Shown here one piece after another: positions 8,095 to 17,647 of a DNA stretch of 64,000 nucleotides; the first letter of the stretch is position 1, and each line of letters starts with the position of its first letter. The translations under genes and the position numbers were made by a program. The notes beneath the pieces are model-generated. The model saw only the letters and a program-made list of their open reading frames with translations, did no database searches and was not told the DNA's origin. Origin of the DNA: an uncultured Ignavibacteria bacterium (lineage in GTDB: Bacteria; Bacteroidota; Ignavibacteria; Tepidaquicellales; Tepidaquicellaceae); NCBI GenBank assembly GCA_937974175.1, contig CALJIG010000027.1, forward strand, positions 1 to 64,000. The letters run 5' to 3'.

Positions 8095-8487
8095 TTAAAC
8101 GAGAATATCGCTGGTCAAATAAAATCTTCCAATCTTCGCTTCAATCTTTTCGCCGTTATCTTTTTCGAAAGTATAATGTCCTTCCATTGTGCCCCATTCA
8201 GTATCAAGCGGAGTAAAGCTTGAGTACTCAAAATTTTGTCCGGGCTTCAGATATGGAAACTGACCGACAACACCTTCACCTTTAACTTCGTTTTCATCTC
8301 CGTCAGCATTAATAATAAGCCAGTAGCGAGAAAGCAACTGCAAGTTCTCTTCGCTGTTATTTGTAATGCGGATGTTATAGATAAAAAAGAAAAGTTTTTT
8401 ATCGGGCTCTGAGCGCTCGGGAATAAATTCAGGAGTTACCTCAATTCTTATTCCCTCAGTTGTTGTATCTGAATTTGGATTTGTCAT
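8095..8487 (-). CDS. apaG: ApaG family protein
   Basis: A single ApaG/FN3-like beta-sandwich domain of 130 aa, the usual length. Recognisable blocks are the F-F-F-I-Y-N-I-R-I-T-N strand, L-L-S-R-Y-W-L-I-I-N-A-D-G, the G-V-V-G-Q-F-P-Y-L-K-P-G motif and the M-E-G-H-Y-T-F segment. ApaG has been linked genetically to Co2+/Mg2+ efflux phenotypes in enterobacteria, and similar domains bind pyrophosphate-like ligands; the exact role here is unknown. It converges on the half-carB gene with no gap between the stop codons. Confidence 0.92.
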   Translation of the reverse strand: MTNPNSDTTTEGIRIEVTPEFIPERSEPDKKLFFFIYNIRITNNSEENLQLLSRYWLIINADGDENEVKGEGVVGQFPYLKPGQNFEYSSFTPLDTEWGTMEGHYTFEKDNGEKIEAKIGRFYLTSDILV

Positions 8488-8517
8488 TTTATAGTCGGTC
8501 TTACTAATATATTAATT

Positions 8518-10779
8518 CTATTTTTTAAACTTTTCAAGTAACATTTTTAGCTTATCTTCTTTTTCCTCAATTTTACCCTGCTGCTTAGCTTTAAAAGCGT
8601 TCGGGTCAACTTTCGTATTAGTATTTTTAACTACGGGTTTCGCTCCCGGTTCCTTCATGCTAAGCTGAATTCTTTTTCTGGCTAAGTCAATTTCTACAAC
8701 GGTAACATCAACCTTCTGTGCAACCTTTAAAACCTCGGCAGGATTTTTTATAAACCTGTCTGTTATCTGGCTGATGTGCACAAGTCCGTCCTGATGCACA
8801 CCGATATCAACAAACGCTCCGAATGCAGTTAAGTTTGTTACTATCCCCGGCAGCTTCATTCCGGGTTTTAAGTCTTCCATCTTTTCAATTCCTTCGGCAA
8901 ATTTAAAGAGCTCGAATTTTTGCCTCGGGTCGCGTCCGGGTTTTGCAAGCTCATCCATAATATCGGTAAGCGTAGGTAAGCCGACTGTATCAGATACATA
9001 TTTATTTATATCAATTTTTTTTCTTAACTCGTCTGAGTGCATAAGTTCTTCAACTGTGCATCCGGCATCTTTAGCCATTTGATAAACAATGTCATAGCTT
9101 TCAGGGTGAACTGCGGATGAGTCTAACGGATTTTTTGCTTCACGTATTCTTAAAAATCCCGCTGCCTGCTCAAATGCTTTGTTGCCGAGTCGCGGTACTT
9201 TTAAAACTTCATCGCGTGATTTGAAAGCGCCTTTATCATTTCTGTAGTCTATAATGCTCTTTGCAAGCTTTGGTCCGAGCCCTGATACGTATGTTAATAA
9301 TTCTTTACTGGCAGTGTTCAACTCTACACCGACTTTATTAACACAGCTTACTACTACGTCATCAAGTTTATCTTTCAAAGCCTTCTGGTCAACATCATGT
9401 TGATACTGGCCAACACCTATAGACTTCGCATCAATTTTTACTAACTCAGCGAGCGGGTCCATCAATCTTCTTCCTATAGAAACCGACCCCCTTACTGTAA
9501 CATCGTAATCAGGAAATTCCTCACGAGCAACATCTGATGCAGAATAAATAGATGCTCCGGATTCGTTAACCATAATGGTAGGAATATCCCTTCCGAAGTC
9601 AACGGTCTTTACAAATGTTTCAGTCTCGCGGCTTGCAGTTCCGTTTCCGATTGCAATCACATCAGGTCTATATTCTTCAGCAAGCTTTATTAATTTTTCC
9701 GCTGCTAATTTTTTCATCGCTTCTGATTGTGTCGGATAAATATTGTCATTCTTTAAAAGTTTTCCGTTCTCATCAAGGCATACGACTTTGCAGCCTGTTC
9801 TGAATCCCGGGTCAATTGCCAAAACTCTTTTTTCTCCCAGTGGAGCAGCAAGTAATAGCTGTCTTAAGTTATCTGCAAAAACAGCAATCGCTTCTTTATC
9901 CGCAGTCTCTTTGCTGATAACTCTTGCTTCAGTTTCCATCGAAGGTCCGAGTAGTCTTTTATATGAATCATCTATAGCAAGCTTGACCTGATTTGCCGAA
10001 TCGTTATTTCCTTTTACGAATACTGATTGAAGTAAATCAATTGCATCTTCCGTTTCAGGCTCTGCTTTAAGAGATAAAAATCCTTCGTTCTCGCCGCGTC
10101 TCATTGCTAAAACTCTGTGTGAAGGAGCAGATGAAATCGGTTCGCGCCATTCGTAATAATCTTTATATTTAATTCCTTCTTCTTCTTTCCCTGAAACTAC
10201 TTTCGATATGAATATACCTTTCTTCTGATACAAGTCTCTCATCTTTTCACGCGCTTCCTGATTTTCGCTTACCCACTCGGCAATTATATCCCTTGCTCCC
10301 TGTAATGCTTCTTCAACTGTGTTCACTCCTTTCTCAGCATCGATATATTTTTCTGCTTCCGCAGTAATATCTATATTCTCTTGTGAAAAAATAGATTCAC
10401 CGAGTGGTTCCAGACCTTTTTCTTTTGCCACAGTGGCTTTCGTTCTTCTCTTTGGTCTGTATGGCAGATAAATATCTTCAAGTTCAGTCAGAGTAATAGC
10501 AGATTCTATTTTTCCTTTTAATTCATCTGTAAGAAGTTTCCTTTCTTCCAGCGAGTTAAGTATTGCCTGTCTTCTTTTATCAAGTTCTTCAAGCTGGGAA
10601 ATTCTGTCTCTTATTGCAGCAATTACAACTTCATCAAGACTTCCCGTAACTTCTTTTCTGTATCGCGCTATGAAAGGTACTGTTGCATCTTCGCTTAATA
10701 ACTGCGCAACAGCTAATACCTGCTTTTGAGTAATGGATAATTCGGCTGCAATTTGTTTTGTGTGTAAGGGGTTCATCAT
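8518..10779 (-). CDS. tex: Tex, RNA-binding transcription accessory protein
   Basis: Full-length Tex (about 754 aa from the chosen start). An N-terminal Tex/HTH helical region is followed by the YqgF/RNase-H-like domain (V-L-A-I-D-P-G-F-R-T-G-C), a helix-hairpin-helix region (Y-V-S-G-L-G-P-K-L-A-K-S-I-I) and a C-terminal S1 RNA-binding domain (G-A-F-V-D-I-G-V-H-Q-D-G-L-V-H-I-S). The protein ends in a Lys-rich tail. The frame is open 42 bp further upstream, but the extra residues are hydrophobic and unlike the family. The tandem ATG codons at 10779/10776 give the typical M-N-P start, so I placed the start there. Tex is a conserved cytoplasmic nucleic-acid-binding protein that affects transcription. 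Confidence 0.94.
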   Translation of the reverse strand: MMNPLHTKQIAAELSITQKQVLAVAQLLSEDATVPFIARYRKEVTGSLDEVVIAAIRDRISQLEELDKRRQAILNSLEERKLLTDELKGKIESAITLTELEDIYLPYRPKRRTKATVAKEKGLEPLGESIFSQENIDITAEAEKYIDAEKGVNTVEEALQGARDIIAEWVSENQEAREKMRDLYQKKGIFISKVVSGKEEEGIKYKDYYEWREPISSAPSHRVLAMRRGENEGFLSLKAEPETEDAIDLLQSVFVKGNNDSANQVKLAIDDSYKRLLGPSMETEARVISKETADKEAIAVFADNLRQLLLAAPLGEKRVLAIDPGFRTGCKVVCLDENGKLLKNDNIYPTQSEAMKKLAAEKLIKLAEEYRPDVIAIGNGTASRETETFVKTVDFGRDIPTIMVNESGASIYSASDVAREEFPDYDVTVRGSVSIGRRLMDPLAELVKIDAKSIGVGQYQHDVDQKALKDKLDDVVVSCVNKVGVELNTASKELLTYVSGLGPKLAKSIIDYRNDKGAFKSRDEVLKVPRLGNKAFEQAAGFLRIREAKNPLDSSAVHPESYDIVYQMAKDAGCTVEELMHSDELRKKIDINKYVSDTVGLPTLTDIMDELAKPGRDPRQKFELFKFAEGIEKMEDLKPGMKLPGIVTNLTAFGAFVDIGVHQDGLVHISQITDRFIKNPAEVLKVAQKVDVTVVEIDLARKRIQLSMKEPGAKPVVKNTNTKVDPNAFKAKQQGKIEEKEDKLKMLLEKFKK

Positions 10780-10936
10780 GTGTCTTCTATATATAAAATT
10801 TAATATAAATAAATATGCCACCTTTAACTAAATAAGCTGCAAGATGGCATTCAGTTGTAAAATTGTATCTGCAAAATAATTTTAAAATTTAGTAATTATA
10901 ATACAGAAAAAATTATATTGCGTGGAAAGATTTATA

Positions 10937-11539
10937 TCAAATATTTTCTTTTATTCCTTTCTTAATAAGGCGCAATATAATTTCTGATTTCTTTTCAGAG
11001 TTATATTTAGAAATGTCTAAATTTTCATAGGGATTAGCGGGAATTAATGCGCTGATTAAAATCGCCGGAAGAGTAAATACTGCACCAAAAACAAGGCCTG
11101 TACCCAGCCGGTTTCCAAAGCTTGTTGAATTATCTGTATCGCTACTGTTAGTGTGGGCTCCACCTAAACTTATTTTTCCGGTAATGCAGCCCAGGATAAA
11201 TCCTGCACCGAATCCTACTAAAGCTCCTCTTCCTATAATTCCTGCCTTGCTTAAACCTGATTTATATCCAAAGGAATTTATTTTATCGAATCCAACTTTA
11301 TGATTAACCGGCTGCCATGATCTGGTGATGGAATTATATTCTGAGATTTGAAATGTCAGCGAGTCGGAAGATATTGAGCTGATTTTTACATCTTCAGCTG
11401 AAGAAATTTTACCTACTGAATTTGTATATGAAATAGAAAATATATTACCTGTTGGAAGGGAGCTATCGCCTTGACCAAATATCTTTCCATTATTTAAAGT
11501 TATTGATATTATTAAAATAATTTTTTTGAGATTATTCAT
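10937..11539 (-). CDS. Hypothetical glycine-rich membrane protein, paralogue of 11532-12116
   Basis: A signal peptide (about 1-22) is followed by a beta-rich region of about 80 residues (E-D-V-K-I-S-S-I-S-S-D-S-L). After it comes a glycine-zipper-like membrane segment G-R-G-A-L-V-G-F-G-A-G-F-I-L-G at about 105-119, a second hydrophobic segment, and a C-terminal motif L-D-I-S-K-Y-N followed by a basic helix. It is a clear paralogue of the upstream gene, sharing order and motifs throughout (the G-Y-K-x-G-x-S-K block and L-D-I-S-K-Y). The start overlaps the upstream gene by 8 bp. Function unknown; envelope location is inferred. Confidence 0.8.
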   Translation of the reverse strand: MNNLKKIILIISITLNNGKIFGQGDSSLPTGNIFSISYTNSVGKISSAEDVKISSISSDSLTFQISEYNSITRSWQPVNHKVGFDKINSFGYKSGLSKAGIIGRGALVGFGAGFILGCITGKISLGGAHTNSSDTDNSTSFGNRLGTGLVFGAVFTLPAILISALIPANPYENLDISKYNSEKKSEIILRLIKKGIKENI

Positions 11540-12116
11540 TCTCTTTCACTCCGTTGCGGATTAATCTTTTTATTATTTCAAATTTTTTTTGACGGCTGTA
11601 TTTGGAGATATCAAGCACTTCATATTCGTGAGTAAATGATGCTACCAATGAAGCAACTAATGATGCCGGAGCAGCAAGCGCAACTCCAACTAGAAACCCT
11701 GTTCCAATATGGTCGGCAAATTCCGGCTTTCTGCTTCCATCGCCTACAATATTAATTTTTCCTTCTATTGCACCTAAGATAAATCCTAAACCAAAACTGA
11801 CCAATGCTGTTCTTCCTATTATTGCTCCTTTACTCGGGCCTACTTTATATCCGAATTTTTGTATTCTGTCAAATACTAACTGCTTCTTTACATATTTATT
11901 TTCATTTGATGTTCTTCCGAAAACAATATATTCGTAAGAAAGTGAAATTGAATCAATAGAAGTTAATCTTACGTCTTCAAGATTTTGGACTTCATTGTTA
12001 AAATCTTTTAATGAAATTAAAAAAATATTATCAGTTTTATATGAGCTGTCGGTTTGAGAAAATAGTTTTGTTGTAAATAGAACCAGAATGAGAAGGAGAA
12101 CTATTGGGGCTTTCAT
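11532..12116 (-). CDS. Hypothetical glycine-rich membrane protein, paralogue of 10937-11539
   Basis: Same architecture as its downstream neighbour: a signal peptide (about 1-20), a beta-rich domain containing L-E-D-V-R-L-T-S-I-D-S-I-S-L, then G-Y-K-V-G-P-S-K-G and a glycine-spaced hydrophobic stretch G-R-T-A-L-V-S-F-G-L-G-F-I-L-G. A second hydrophobic segment and L-D-I-S-K-Y-S with a basic C-terminus follow. It begins 11 bp after the oxidoreductase stop, so all three genes may be co-transcribed. I do not recognise the family. Confidence 0.8.
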   Translation of the reverse strand: MKAPIVLLLILVLFTTKLFSQTDSSYKTDNIFLISLKDFNNEVQNLEDVRLTSIDSISLSYEYIVFGRTSNENKYVKKQLVFDRIQKFGYKVGPSKGAIIGRTALVSFGLGFILGAIEGKINIVGDGSRKPEFADHIGTGFLVGVALAAPASLVASLVASFTHEYEVLDISKYSRQKKFEIIKRLIRNGVKENE

Positions 12117-12127
12117 TATATAAAATT

Positions 12128-13762
12128 TTAATTTATTTCAGCGATTGCCTTCGCCACATTCTGCCCGTCCAGAGCGGCAGAAATAATTCCTCCGGCATAG
12201 CCTGCACCTTCACCGCACGGGTAAAGGTTCTTTATTTGAATGTGCTGGTAGTCATTTTTGTTCCGCGGAATTTTTAGCGGCGAGCTTGTACGTGACTCTA
12301 TTCCTACCATCATTCCTTCATTTGAAAAATATCCTTTCATTTTTTTTCCGTAATCAACAAATGCTGATTTTAATTTTATGCTGAAAAATTCAGGAAGCAG
12401 TAAATCAAAATCGTGAGAATAAACTCCCGGTATATATGATGTCTCATTCAATTCTAAAGAAGTAATGCCTTTTACAAAATCCGTTATCTTTTGTGCCGGT
12501 GCCTGCTGTGTACTTTTGCCCGACGCATTAAAAAATCTTTTTTCAATTAATGACTGAAGTATTAATCCGTCGAACGTTTCACTTAATTCGCTCAGATTAT
12601 TATTTACTCTGAATTCTTCTTTTAGATTCTTTACTTCGTTCGGATTTTCTTTGTTTATGTCGGAAAGAATTTTATTATAATCATCTGTTTCAAGTGCAAC
12701 AACAATTCCGGAGTTGGCATAAGGAGAATCGCGTCGTGAGAGCGACATTCCGTTTACAACTATTTCTTCGGGAGCAGTTGCTGCAGGGACAATAAGTCCG
12801 CCGGGGCACATGCAGAATGAAAATACTCCGCGGCCGTCTGCCTGTGTAACGAGTTTATAACTTGATGCAGGAAGATATTCATCCCTTGGATTTTGTTTGT
12901 ATTGAATTTCATCTATCAAAGCCTGCGGATGCTCGGCCCTTACTCCAATTGCAAACGGCTTTGCCTCAAGGTAAACATTTTTCTTTTGCAAAAGAAAAAA
13001 TATATCGCGGGCAGAGTGTCCCGTTGCAAGTATAACTGCATCAGCAGTGTGTTCATCTTTATTATTTACAATTACACCCTTCATCATTTCATTCTCAATG
13101 ATGAAGTCAGTTACTTTAGAATCGAAATGAACTTCTCCGCCGAACTCTATAATAGTCTCTCTTATATTTTGAATTATACCCGGCAATTTATTTGAGCCGA
13201 TATGCGGATGAGATTCAACCAGTATATCGGGATTAGCTCCATGCTCAACAAGTATTCGCATTGCCTTATCTATATCGCCGCGTTTATGCGAGCGTGTGTA
13301 AAGCTTGCCGTCGGAATACGTTCCTGCTCCGCCTTCACCAAAGCAGTAATTCGAATCGGGATTAACAATGCTGAACTGCTGTATAGCGCGCAGATCTTTT
13401 CTTCGCTCACGGGCATCTTTGCCTCTGTCAAAAATGATTGGTTTAATTCCGTTTTCGATCAATTCCATAGCAGCGAAATATCCTGCAGGTCCTGCTCCAA
13501 TAATTATAACTTTTTTGTTGCCGGAAACTTTTTTGAATGAAGATTTTACCGGAGGAATCTCTTTCGGGACTTCATTTACGTAGGCATTGATAAGAAGACT
13601 TATGCGTGGAGTTCTTGAGCGCGCATCGATTGAGCTGCGGTCTTTTACTATGTGAAGAACATCAGTTTTTTTAAGGGATAAATTACTTCTTACTAGCTGT
13701 TCGATGAATTCATCATCTGCTGCTTCCTTCGGTGAAAGAATCAGTTCAATTCTTTTGATCAT
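12128..13762 (-). CDS. FAD-dependent dehydrogenase (COG2509-type)
   Basis: A 544-aa flavoprotein. After an N-terminal domain of about 85 residues comes the dinucleotide-binding motif I-I-G-A-G-P-A-G-Y-F-A-A. It is followed by the family-specific block F-G-E-G-G-A-G-T-Y-S-D-G-K-L-Y-T-R and the second FAD motif V-I-L-A-T-G-H-S-A-R-D. The C-terminal P-C-G-E-G-A-G-Y-A-G-G-I-I-S-A-A-L-D-G block contacts FAD in related oxidoreductases. Members are widespread, cytoplasmic and poorly characterised; the substrate is unknown. It is the first gene of a probable three-gene run with the two glycine-rich membrane proteins. Confidence 0.9.
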   Translation of the reverse strand: MIKRIELILSPKEAADDEFIEQLVRSNLSLKKTDVLHIVKDRSSIDARSRTPRISLLINAYVNEVPKEIPPVKSSFKKVSGNKKVIIIGAGPAGYFAAMELIENGIKPIIFDRGKDARERRKDLRAIQQFSIVNPDSNYCFGEGGAGTYSDGKLYTRSHKRGDIDKAMRILVEHGANPDILVESHPHIGSNKLPGIIQNIRETIIEFGGEVHFDSKVTDFIIENEMMKGVIVNNKDEHTADAVILATGHSARDIFFLLQKKNVYLEAKPFAIGVRAEHPQALIDEIQYKQNPRDEYLPASSYKLVTQADGRGVFSFCMCPGGLIVPAATAPEEIVVNGMSLSRRDSPYANSGIVVALETDDYNKILSDINKENPNEVKNLKEEFRVNNNLSELSETFDGLILQSLIEKRFFNASGKSTQQAPAQKITDFVKGITSLELNETSYIPGVYSHDFDLLLPEFFSIKLKSAFVDYGKKMKGYFSNEGMMVGIESRTSSPLKIPRNKNDYQHIQIKNLYPCGEGAGYAGGIISAALDGQNVAKAIAEIN

Positions 13763-13801
13763 TTTTGGTGTTCACTATTTATGTGAAAAAAAGTAGAATC
13801 T

Positions 13802-15085
13802 TTAGATTCTTACTATAAACTCAGTGCCTTTTTCTTTTATGCTTTTAACTTCTATTGTACCGTTATGCGCTTCAATAATTTTTTTTACAATGTTTAGTCC
13901 GAGGCCATATCCTGCGATTGATTTATTCCGCGATTTATCTACTCTGTAAAACGGTTCAAAAATATATTTTATTTCATTATCCGGAATACCCGCACCGGTA
14001 TCTTTTACTTTTAAAATAAATCCGGTAGAGTTATCAGGATTTTGCTCTGCTCTTATTTTAATAGTATCCTTTGAATATTTTAAAGCGTTATCAATAAGAT
14101 TCTTAAGAACTATTTCTATTTTTTTCTTATCGGCTCTAACTGATAATTTATTTTTACTCTCAAAATAAATCCGCTCAGTCATAAATTTTTCCGCAGCGTT
14201 TTCGATCAGTTCGTTCAAATCAAAATCTGTTATCTCAGGTTTTGAGAGAGCGCTTTCTTTCTTGTAATTATCGAGTAGCTCGCCGACCATATGCTCCATT
14301 TCGTTTACATCATCCTTAATTCTGTTCTTAATTTTTTCATTGTCAATAAACTCACTTGAAAGTTTCATTCTTGTCAGCGGAGTCCTCAGTTCATGTGAAA
14401 CATCAACTAGCAAAGTTTCTTTTGCCTTCATTGAGCTTTGAATGTTATCCGTCATGTTATTTATTAATCCAGCCAGCTTACCGAACTCATCTTTTGATTT
14501 CAAATCAATTCTGTAATCAAGTTTTCCTTTACTTATTTCCTCTACTCCTTTGGAGAGAGTTTTCACTGGACTTAACAACCACCTTAAAGCAAAGTATAAA
14601 AAGAAAATTACGATTGTAAAGAAACATATTACTGCAATAATTGCCTTTGGTGTATTTGCAAAGTCTCGTGGAAGCCATGGAGAAATTGTTATAAATCCGT
14701 TTTCAACTTTAGTTACCGAGTATAATCTCGATTTGTACCGGCTGAAGCTTTTTGAGGTATCTAAATTTTTCTGTTTTAAAATCTCATCAGCTCCTGCCAT
14801 AGATTCATCTGTTGACCAGTGAAAATTATTAAGATCGTATCTGATATTTAAGTTAAGCTCGCGGGAAAGCTCTCTTGCTTTAGCTGTATCAGGAGGAATG
14901 CCGACATCCTGTATAACGTATTTATTTAGCAGAGCAGGATATCTGTGCAGCATGCTCAGAGGATCTCTTTCCAGACTAAAGTATACAAAAAAAGAAGTAA
15001 GAGAATTTACCAGTACAACAAAAGCTATTAATATAATACCCAGCTTTAAAAATACTGACGATTTAATTTTCCTGAAAATCCGCAT
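13802..15085 (-). CDS. Sensor histidine kinase (CpxA-like architecture)
   Basis: A 427-aa transmembrane kinase: membrane helix 1 at about 11-37, a periplasmic sensor of about 110 residues, membrane helix 2 at about 148-168 and a HAMP domain to about 220. HisKA follows with the phospho-acceptor His231 in D-V-S-H-E-L-R-T-P, then HATPase_c with N-L-I-D-N-A-L-K-Y-S, D-T-G-A-G-I-P and G-Y-G-L-G-L-N. The start overlaps the response regulator by 23 bp. With the Spy/CpxP-like gene upstream, the set is organised like the enterobacterial Cpx envelope-stress system. The signal it senses is not evident. Confidence 0.93.
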   Translation of the reverse strand: MRIFRKIKSSVFLKLGIILIAFVVLVNSLTSFFVYFSLERDPLSMLHRYPALLNKYVIQDVGIPPDTAKARELSRELNLNIRYDLNNFHWSTDESMAGADEILKQKNLDTSKSFSRYKSRLYSVTKVENGFITISPWLPRDFANTPKAIIAVICFFTIVIFFLYFALRWLLSPVKTLSKGVEEISKGKLDYRIDLKSKDEFGKLAGLINNMTDNIQSSMKAKETLLVDVSHELRTPLTRMKLSSEFIDNEKIKNRIKDDVNEMEHMVGELLDNYKKESALSKPEITDFDLNELIENAAEKFMTERIYFESKNKLSVRADKKKIEIVLKNLIDNALKYSKDTIKIRAEQNPDNSTGFILKVKDTGAGIPDNEIKYIFEPFYRVDKSRNKSIAGYGLGLNIVKKIIEAHNGTIEVKSIKEKGTEFIVRI

Positions 15086-15752
15086 GAAATATATATCCTA
15101 CTGATTGAACAGTTTTGATTAAGCTGCTTGTTTTATCTTTTAGTTTTGTTCTTAGCCGCGAGACCATTACATCTATGCTTCTGTCAGAATACTGCCAGCT
15201 CATTCCTTTTGTCTTCTGCATAAGAAATTCACGCGATAAAACTTTGCCGTTATTATTTGCAAAAAGAACAAGAATTTCAAATTCAGTTGTCGTTATATCA
15301 ACGGGTTTGTTGTTCAATTTTACTGAACGGTTCGCAGTGTTTATTGTTATGTTCTTAAATTTTATTTCTTCCGATGAGACAACTTTTCCCTCTACTCTTC
15401 TGAATATTGCTTGAATCCTGGCAAGCAGTTCGCGCGGTTCAAAAGGTTTTGATAAGTAATCATCTGCGCCAAGTTCTAGTCCTACAATCTTATCTGTTGT
15501 TTCTCCTCTGGCAGTAAGCATGATTACGGGAATCTGAAAACTCTTTCTCAATTCTTTCAGAGTTTCAAAACCGTCCATATCGGGCATCATTATATCTAAA
15601 ATGATCAGATCGTATGAATTCGTTTTAAGATTTGTCAGGGCATTTACCGGATTATCAAAGTGAGTAACCTTGTAAGAATATTTTTCAAGATATTCAGTGA
15701 GCAGCTCGCCAAGCTTTTTATCGTCATCAATTACTAATATACTTCTATTCAT
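15063..15752 (-). CDS. OmpR/PhoB-family response regulator
   Basis: An N-terminal receiver domain (about 1-120) has the acidic pocket D-D-D at 9-11, the phospho-acceptor Asp in L-I-I-L-D-I-M-M-P-D-M-D-G (about 52) and the Lys in L-S-K-P-F. A C-terminal winged-helix domain (about 130-227) ends with the typical V-Q-S-V-G-Y-I-F segment. It is the cognate partner of the overlapping kinase gene. It probably controls the Spy/CpxP-like gene lying directly upstream in the same direction; this regulatory link is inferred from order. Confidence 0.95.
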   Translation of the reverse strand: MNRSILVIDDDKKLGELLTEYLEKYSYKVTHFDNPVNALTNLKTNSYDLIILDIMMPDMDGFETLKELRKSFQIPVIMLTARGETTDKIVGLELGADDYLSKPFEPRELLARIQAIFRRVEGKVVSSEEIKFKNITINTANRSVKLNNKPVDITTTEFEILVLFANNNGKVLSREFLMQKTKGMSWQYSDRSIDVMVSRLRTKLKDKTSSLIKTVQSVGYIFHADFQEN

Positions 15753-15806
15753 TTTAGTTTTTAAATTAAAATGGCGGTATCAAATTAATAATACCGCCGT
15801 TTTGAA

Positions 15807-16346
15807 TTATTTTTCATGCTGAAAATTTTCCATCTTCTCATGAAATTTATTTCTCACTTTTTCCATTTTATCCGCAGCCTGCTTTCGTTGTTCAGGTGTC
15901 AGTATATCATGGAATTCAATTATCTTGCTCTCAGCATAATCTTTCATTTCTGTTCTTTCCTGTTCATGCTTTTGGTACATACTTTCCAGTGAAGCTTTAT
16001 CAAGGTTGTCCTTTCTGAATTCGTCAATGAAATTGTTAAACTTTTCTTTTCTTCCTGACTTCTTGGATTCCATCTTTGCTTTTATATCATTCTTCAAAGA
16101 AGTGATTTTTGCTTTCTGGTCATCTGATAAAGTAATATCTTCAGTAACCTTATCAATGATAATTCCGATAGGTCCACCGGTTTTAAGATGATACATTTTT
16201 TTTGCAAAACTCACTCCTGCAAAAGATACTGTAAGAAAAAGAAAAACTGCGAGCGATAAAAGGATTTTTCGTTTTGTTGTAGAAAAAAATCCTTTTTTGA
16301 TTTGTTCAGGATTTTCTGACTCCTGAGTATTAATTTGATTTTCCAT
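15807..16346 (-). CDS. Spy/CpxP-like periplasmic protein (LTxxQ family)
   Basis: A small protein with one N-terminal membrane helix (about residues 27-48 from the chosen start) followed by a highly charged, all-helical periplasmic part. The two LTxxQ-type motifs are visible as I-T-L-S-D-D-Q and I-L-T-P-E-Q-R-K-Q. Spy and CpxP are envelope-stress chaperones and feedback regulators. An in-frame TTG lies 15 bp upstream at 16361, but the ATG at 16346 follows a GGAG at 9 bp spacing and is the better start. It is the first gene of a spy-like/regulator/kinase cluster. The non-cleaved membrane anchor differs from soluble Spy. Confidence 0.82.
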   Translation of the reverse strand: MENQINTQESENPEQIKKGFFSTTKRKILLSLAVFLFLTVSFAGVSFAKKMYHLKTGGPIGIIIDKVTEDITLSDDQKAKITSLKNDIKAKMESKKSGRKEKFNNFIDEFRKDNLDKASLESMYQKHEQERTEMKDYAESKIIEFHDILTPEQRKQAADKMEKVRNKFHEKMENFQHEK

Positions 16347-16438
16347 TTTAATTGTCTCCAATGTTTAATTTACACTACAAAAATAAGCGTAATTTATTTC
16401 ATGGATATGTCAGGATTGTAAATCTTTGTAACAGGTGA

Positions 16439-16981
16439 TTAATCTTTTATTTTTTCAGCGAGCTCTTTACCCAAGGCAATTAATCTGGTTTTTGTGCCTT
16501 CATCTTTTATATTACCCTCTTCATCAAAAAGATTTTGCGCAAGAGGCATATATATCTGAGTAGGAAGAACATGTGCGGCTAAAACTCTGAATACGGGAAG
16601 AAAAGCAAGCTGAGCGCGGACAGTTCCCCATGAACTTGTAGAGGCTCCTGCAAGAGCAATCCACTTTCCTTTGAACGGCTGATCTTTGAATCGCGAAAGC
16701 CAGTCAATTACATTTTTAAATCCGCCCGGAAGCGAGTGATTATATTCGGGAGTAGCAATGAGCAATCCTTTTGCTTTGGCAAGCTTTTCTTTTAGCTTAA
16801 TTACATTTTCCGGTTTTCCGGCTTTATCGGTATCTTCATCATATATCGGCATAGGGTAGTCAGTCAGATTAATTATCTCAACATCTGCGCCGGCTTCCTG
16901 TGCACCTTGTACCATGTATTTCAAAGCCATTTTATTGTAAGACTTTTCTCTGAAGCTGCCTGCAATGGCTTTGATAATCAT
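16439..16981 (-). CDS. NADPH-dependent FMN reductase family protein
   Basis: A 180-aa flavodoxin-fold protein. The N-terminal phosphate-binding loop A-G-S-F-R-E-K-S-Y-N binds FMN phosphate. The segment T-P-E-Y-N-H-S-L-P-G-G-F-K-N-V-I-D-W-L-S-R is the hallmark of the NADPH-dependent FMN reductase/azoreductase family, and G-A-S-T-S-S-W-G-T-V-R-A-Q is also typical. It is likely a soluble cytoplasmic quinone, chromate or azo-type reductase, with the substrate unresolved. It lies 9 bp downstream of the outer-membrane protein gene in the same direction. Confidence 0.92.
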   Translation of the reverse strand: MIIKAIAGSFREKSYNKMALKYMVQGAQEAGADVEIINLTDYPMPIYDEDTDKAGKPENVIKLKEKLAKAKGLLIATPEYNHSLPGGFKNVIDWLSRFKDQPFKGKWIALAGASTSSWGTVRAQLAFLPVFRVLAAHVLPTQIYMPLAQNLFDEEGNIKDEGTKTRLIALGKELAEKIKD

Positions 16982-16990
16982 AAAGTATTT

Positions 16991-17647
16991 TTAGAATTTT
17001 ACACCGAATGCAATTTGAAATCCTGTAAGATTTGTTATCGGCTTGCCGTAAAGGCTGTTCACTTCTTTCCCTATAGGAGTAACGTATGAGTAGTTTACAT
17101 TGAAAGAAAAAGCAACTGACTGCGTTTCTTTAAATTCAAGACCTGCTCCTGCAAATCCACCCATAGCAAACGCTGCCTGCATATATCCCAGCGCGTTAAA
17201 ATAATCTCTTGAGTATGGATTAGTAAGAACTAAAGAAGGCGAAATTCCAAAATTGATTATCGGTTTAATGTTACCTTCTATATCATCACTGAAAATACCT
17301 TTTTTAATACTGATGTTTAGAGGAATGAGCATAATTCTGTTCTCTTTATTCTGAGTCATCTTGTTCCCGAATACATCGTACTGTTCAAATTCCCTGCTAT
17401 CGGATACGCTCATTAATGCCAAACCTGTTATAAGCTGTGTGTTGCTATTGAGAGTTTTTACATAGTTAACCGAGGGACCAAAGCCATTCTCGCTATATGC
17501 GAATGAAATTCCCCAAGGGCTTGGAGTATCTTTCTCAATTTTTTTAGGTGTAACTTTAGTTGTGGTTTTAAGGGTGTCTGAGGCATTTGCTGACGTAAAA
17601 CATAGGGGTATTAGAACAAGGGCTAAAATAACACTTAATTTCTTCAT
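16991..17647 (-). CDS. Predicted outer-membrane beta-barrel protein (218 aa)
   Basis: A signal peptide (about 1-22, ending A-N-A) is followed by alternating hydrophobic and polar strands with aromatic ends and a terminal Phe-rich strand ending in G-V-K-F. These are typical of small outer-membrane barrels. No specific family was recognised. The gene is divergent from the TrmH-type methyltransferase and precedes the FMN reductase. Function unknown. Confidence 0.75.
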   Translation of the reverse strand: MKKLSVILALVLIPLCFTSANASDTLKTTTKVTPKKIEKDTPSPWGISFAYSENGFGPSVNYVKTLNSNTQLITGLALMSVSDSREFEQYDVFGNKMTQNKENRIMLIPLNISIKKGIFSDDIEGNIKPIINFGISPSLVLTNPYSRDYFNALGYMQAAFAMGGFAGAGLEFKETQSVAFSFNVNYSYVTPIGKEVNSLYGKPITNLTGFQIAFGVKF

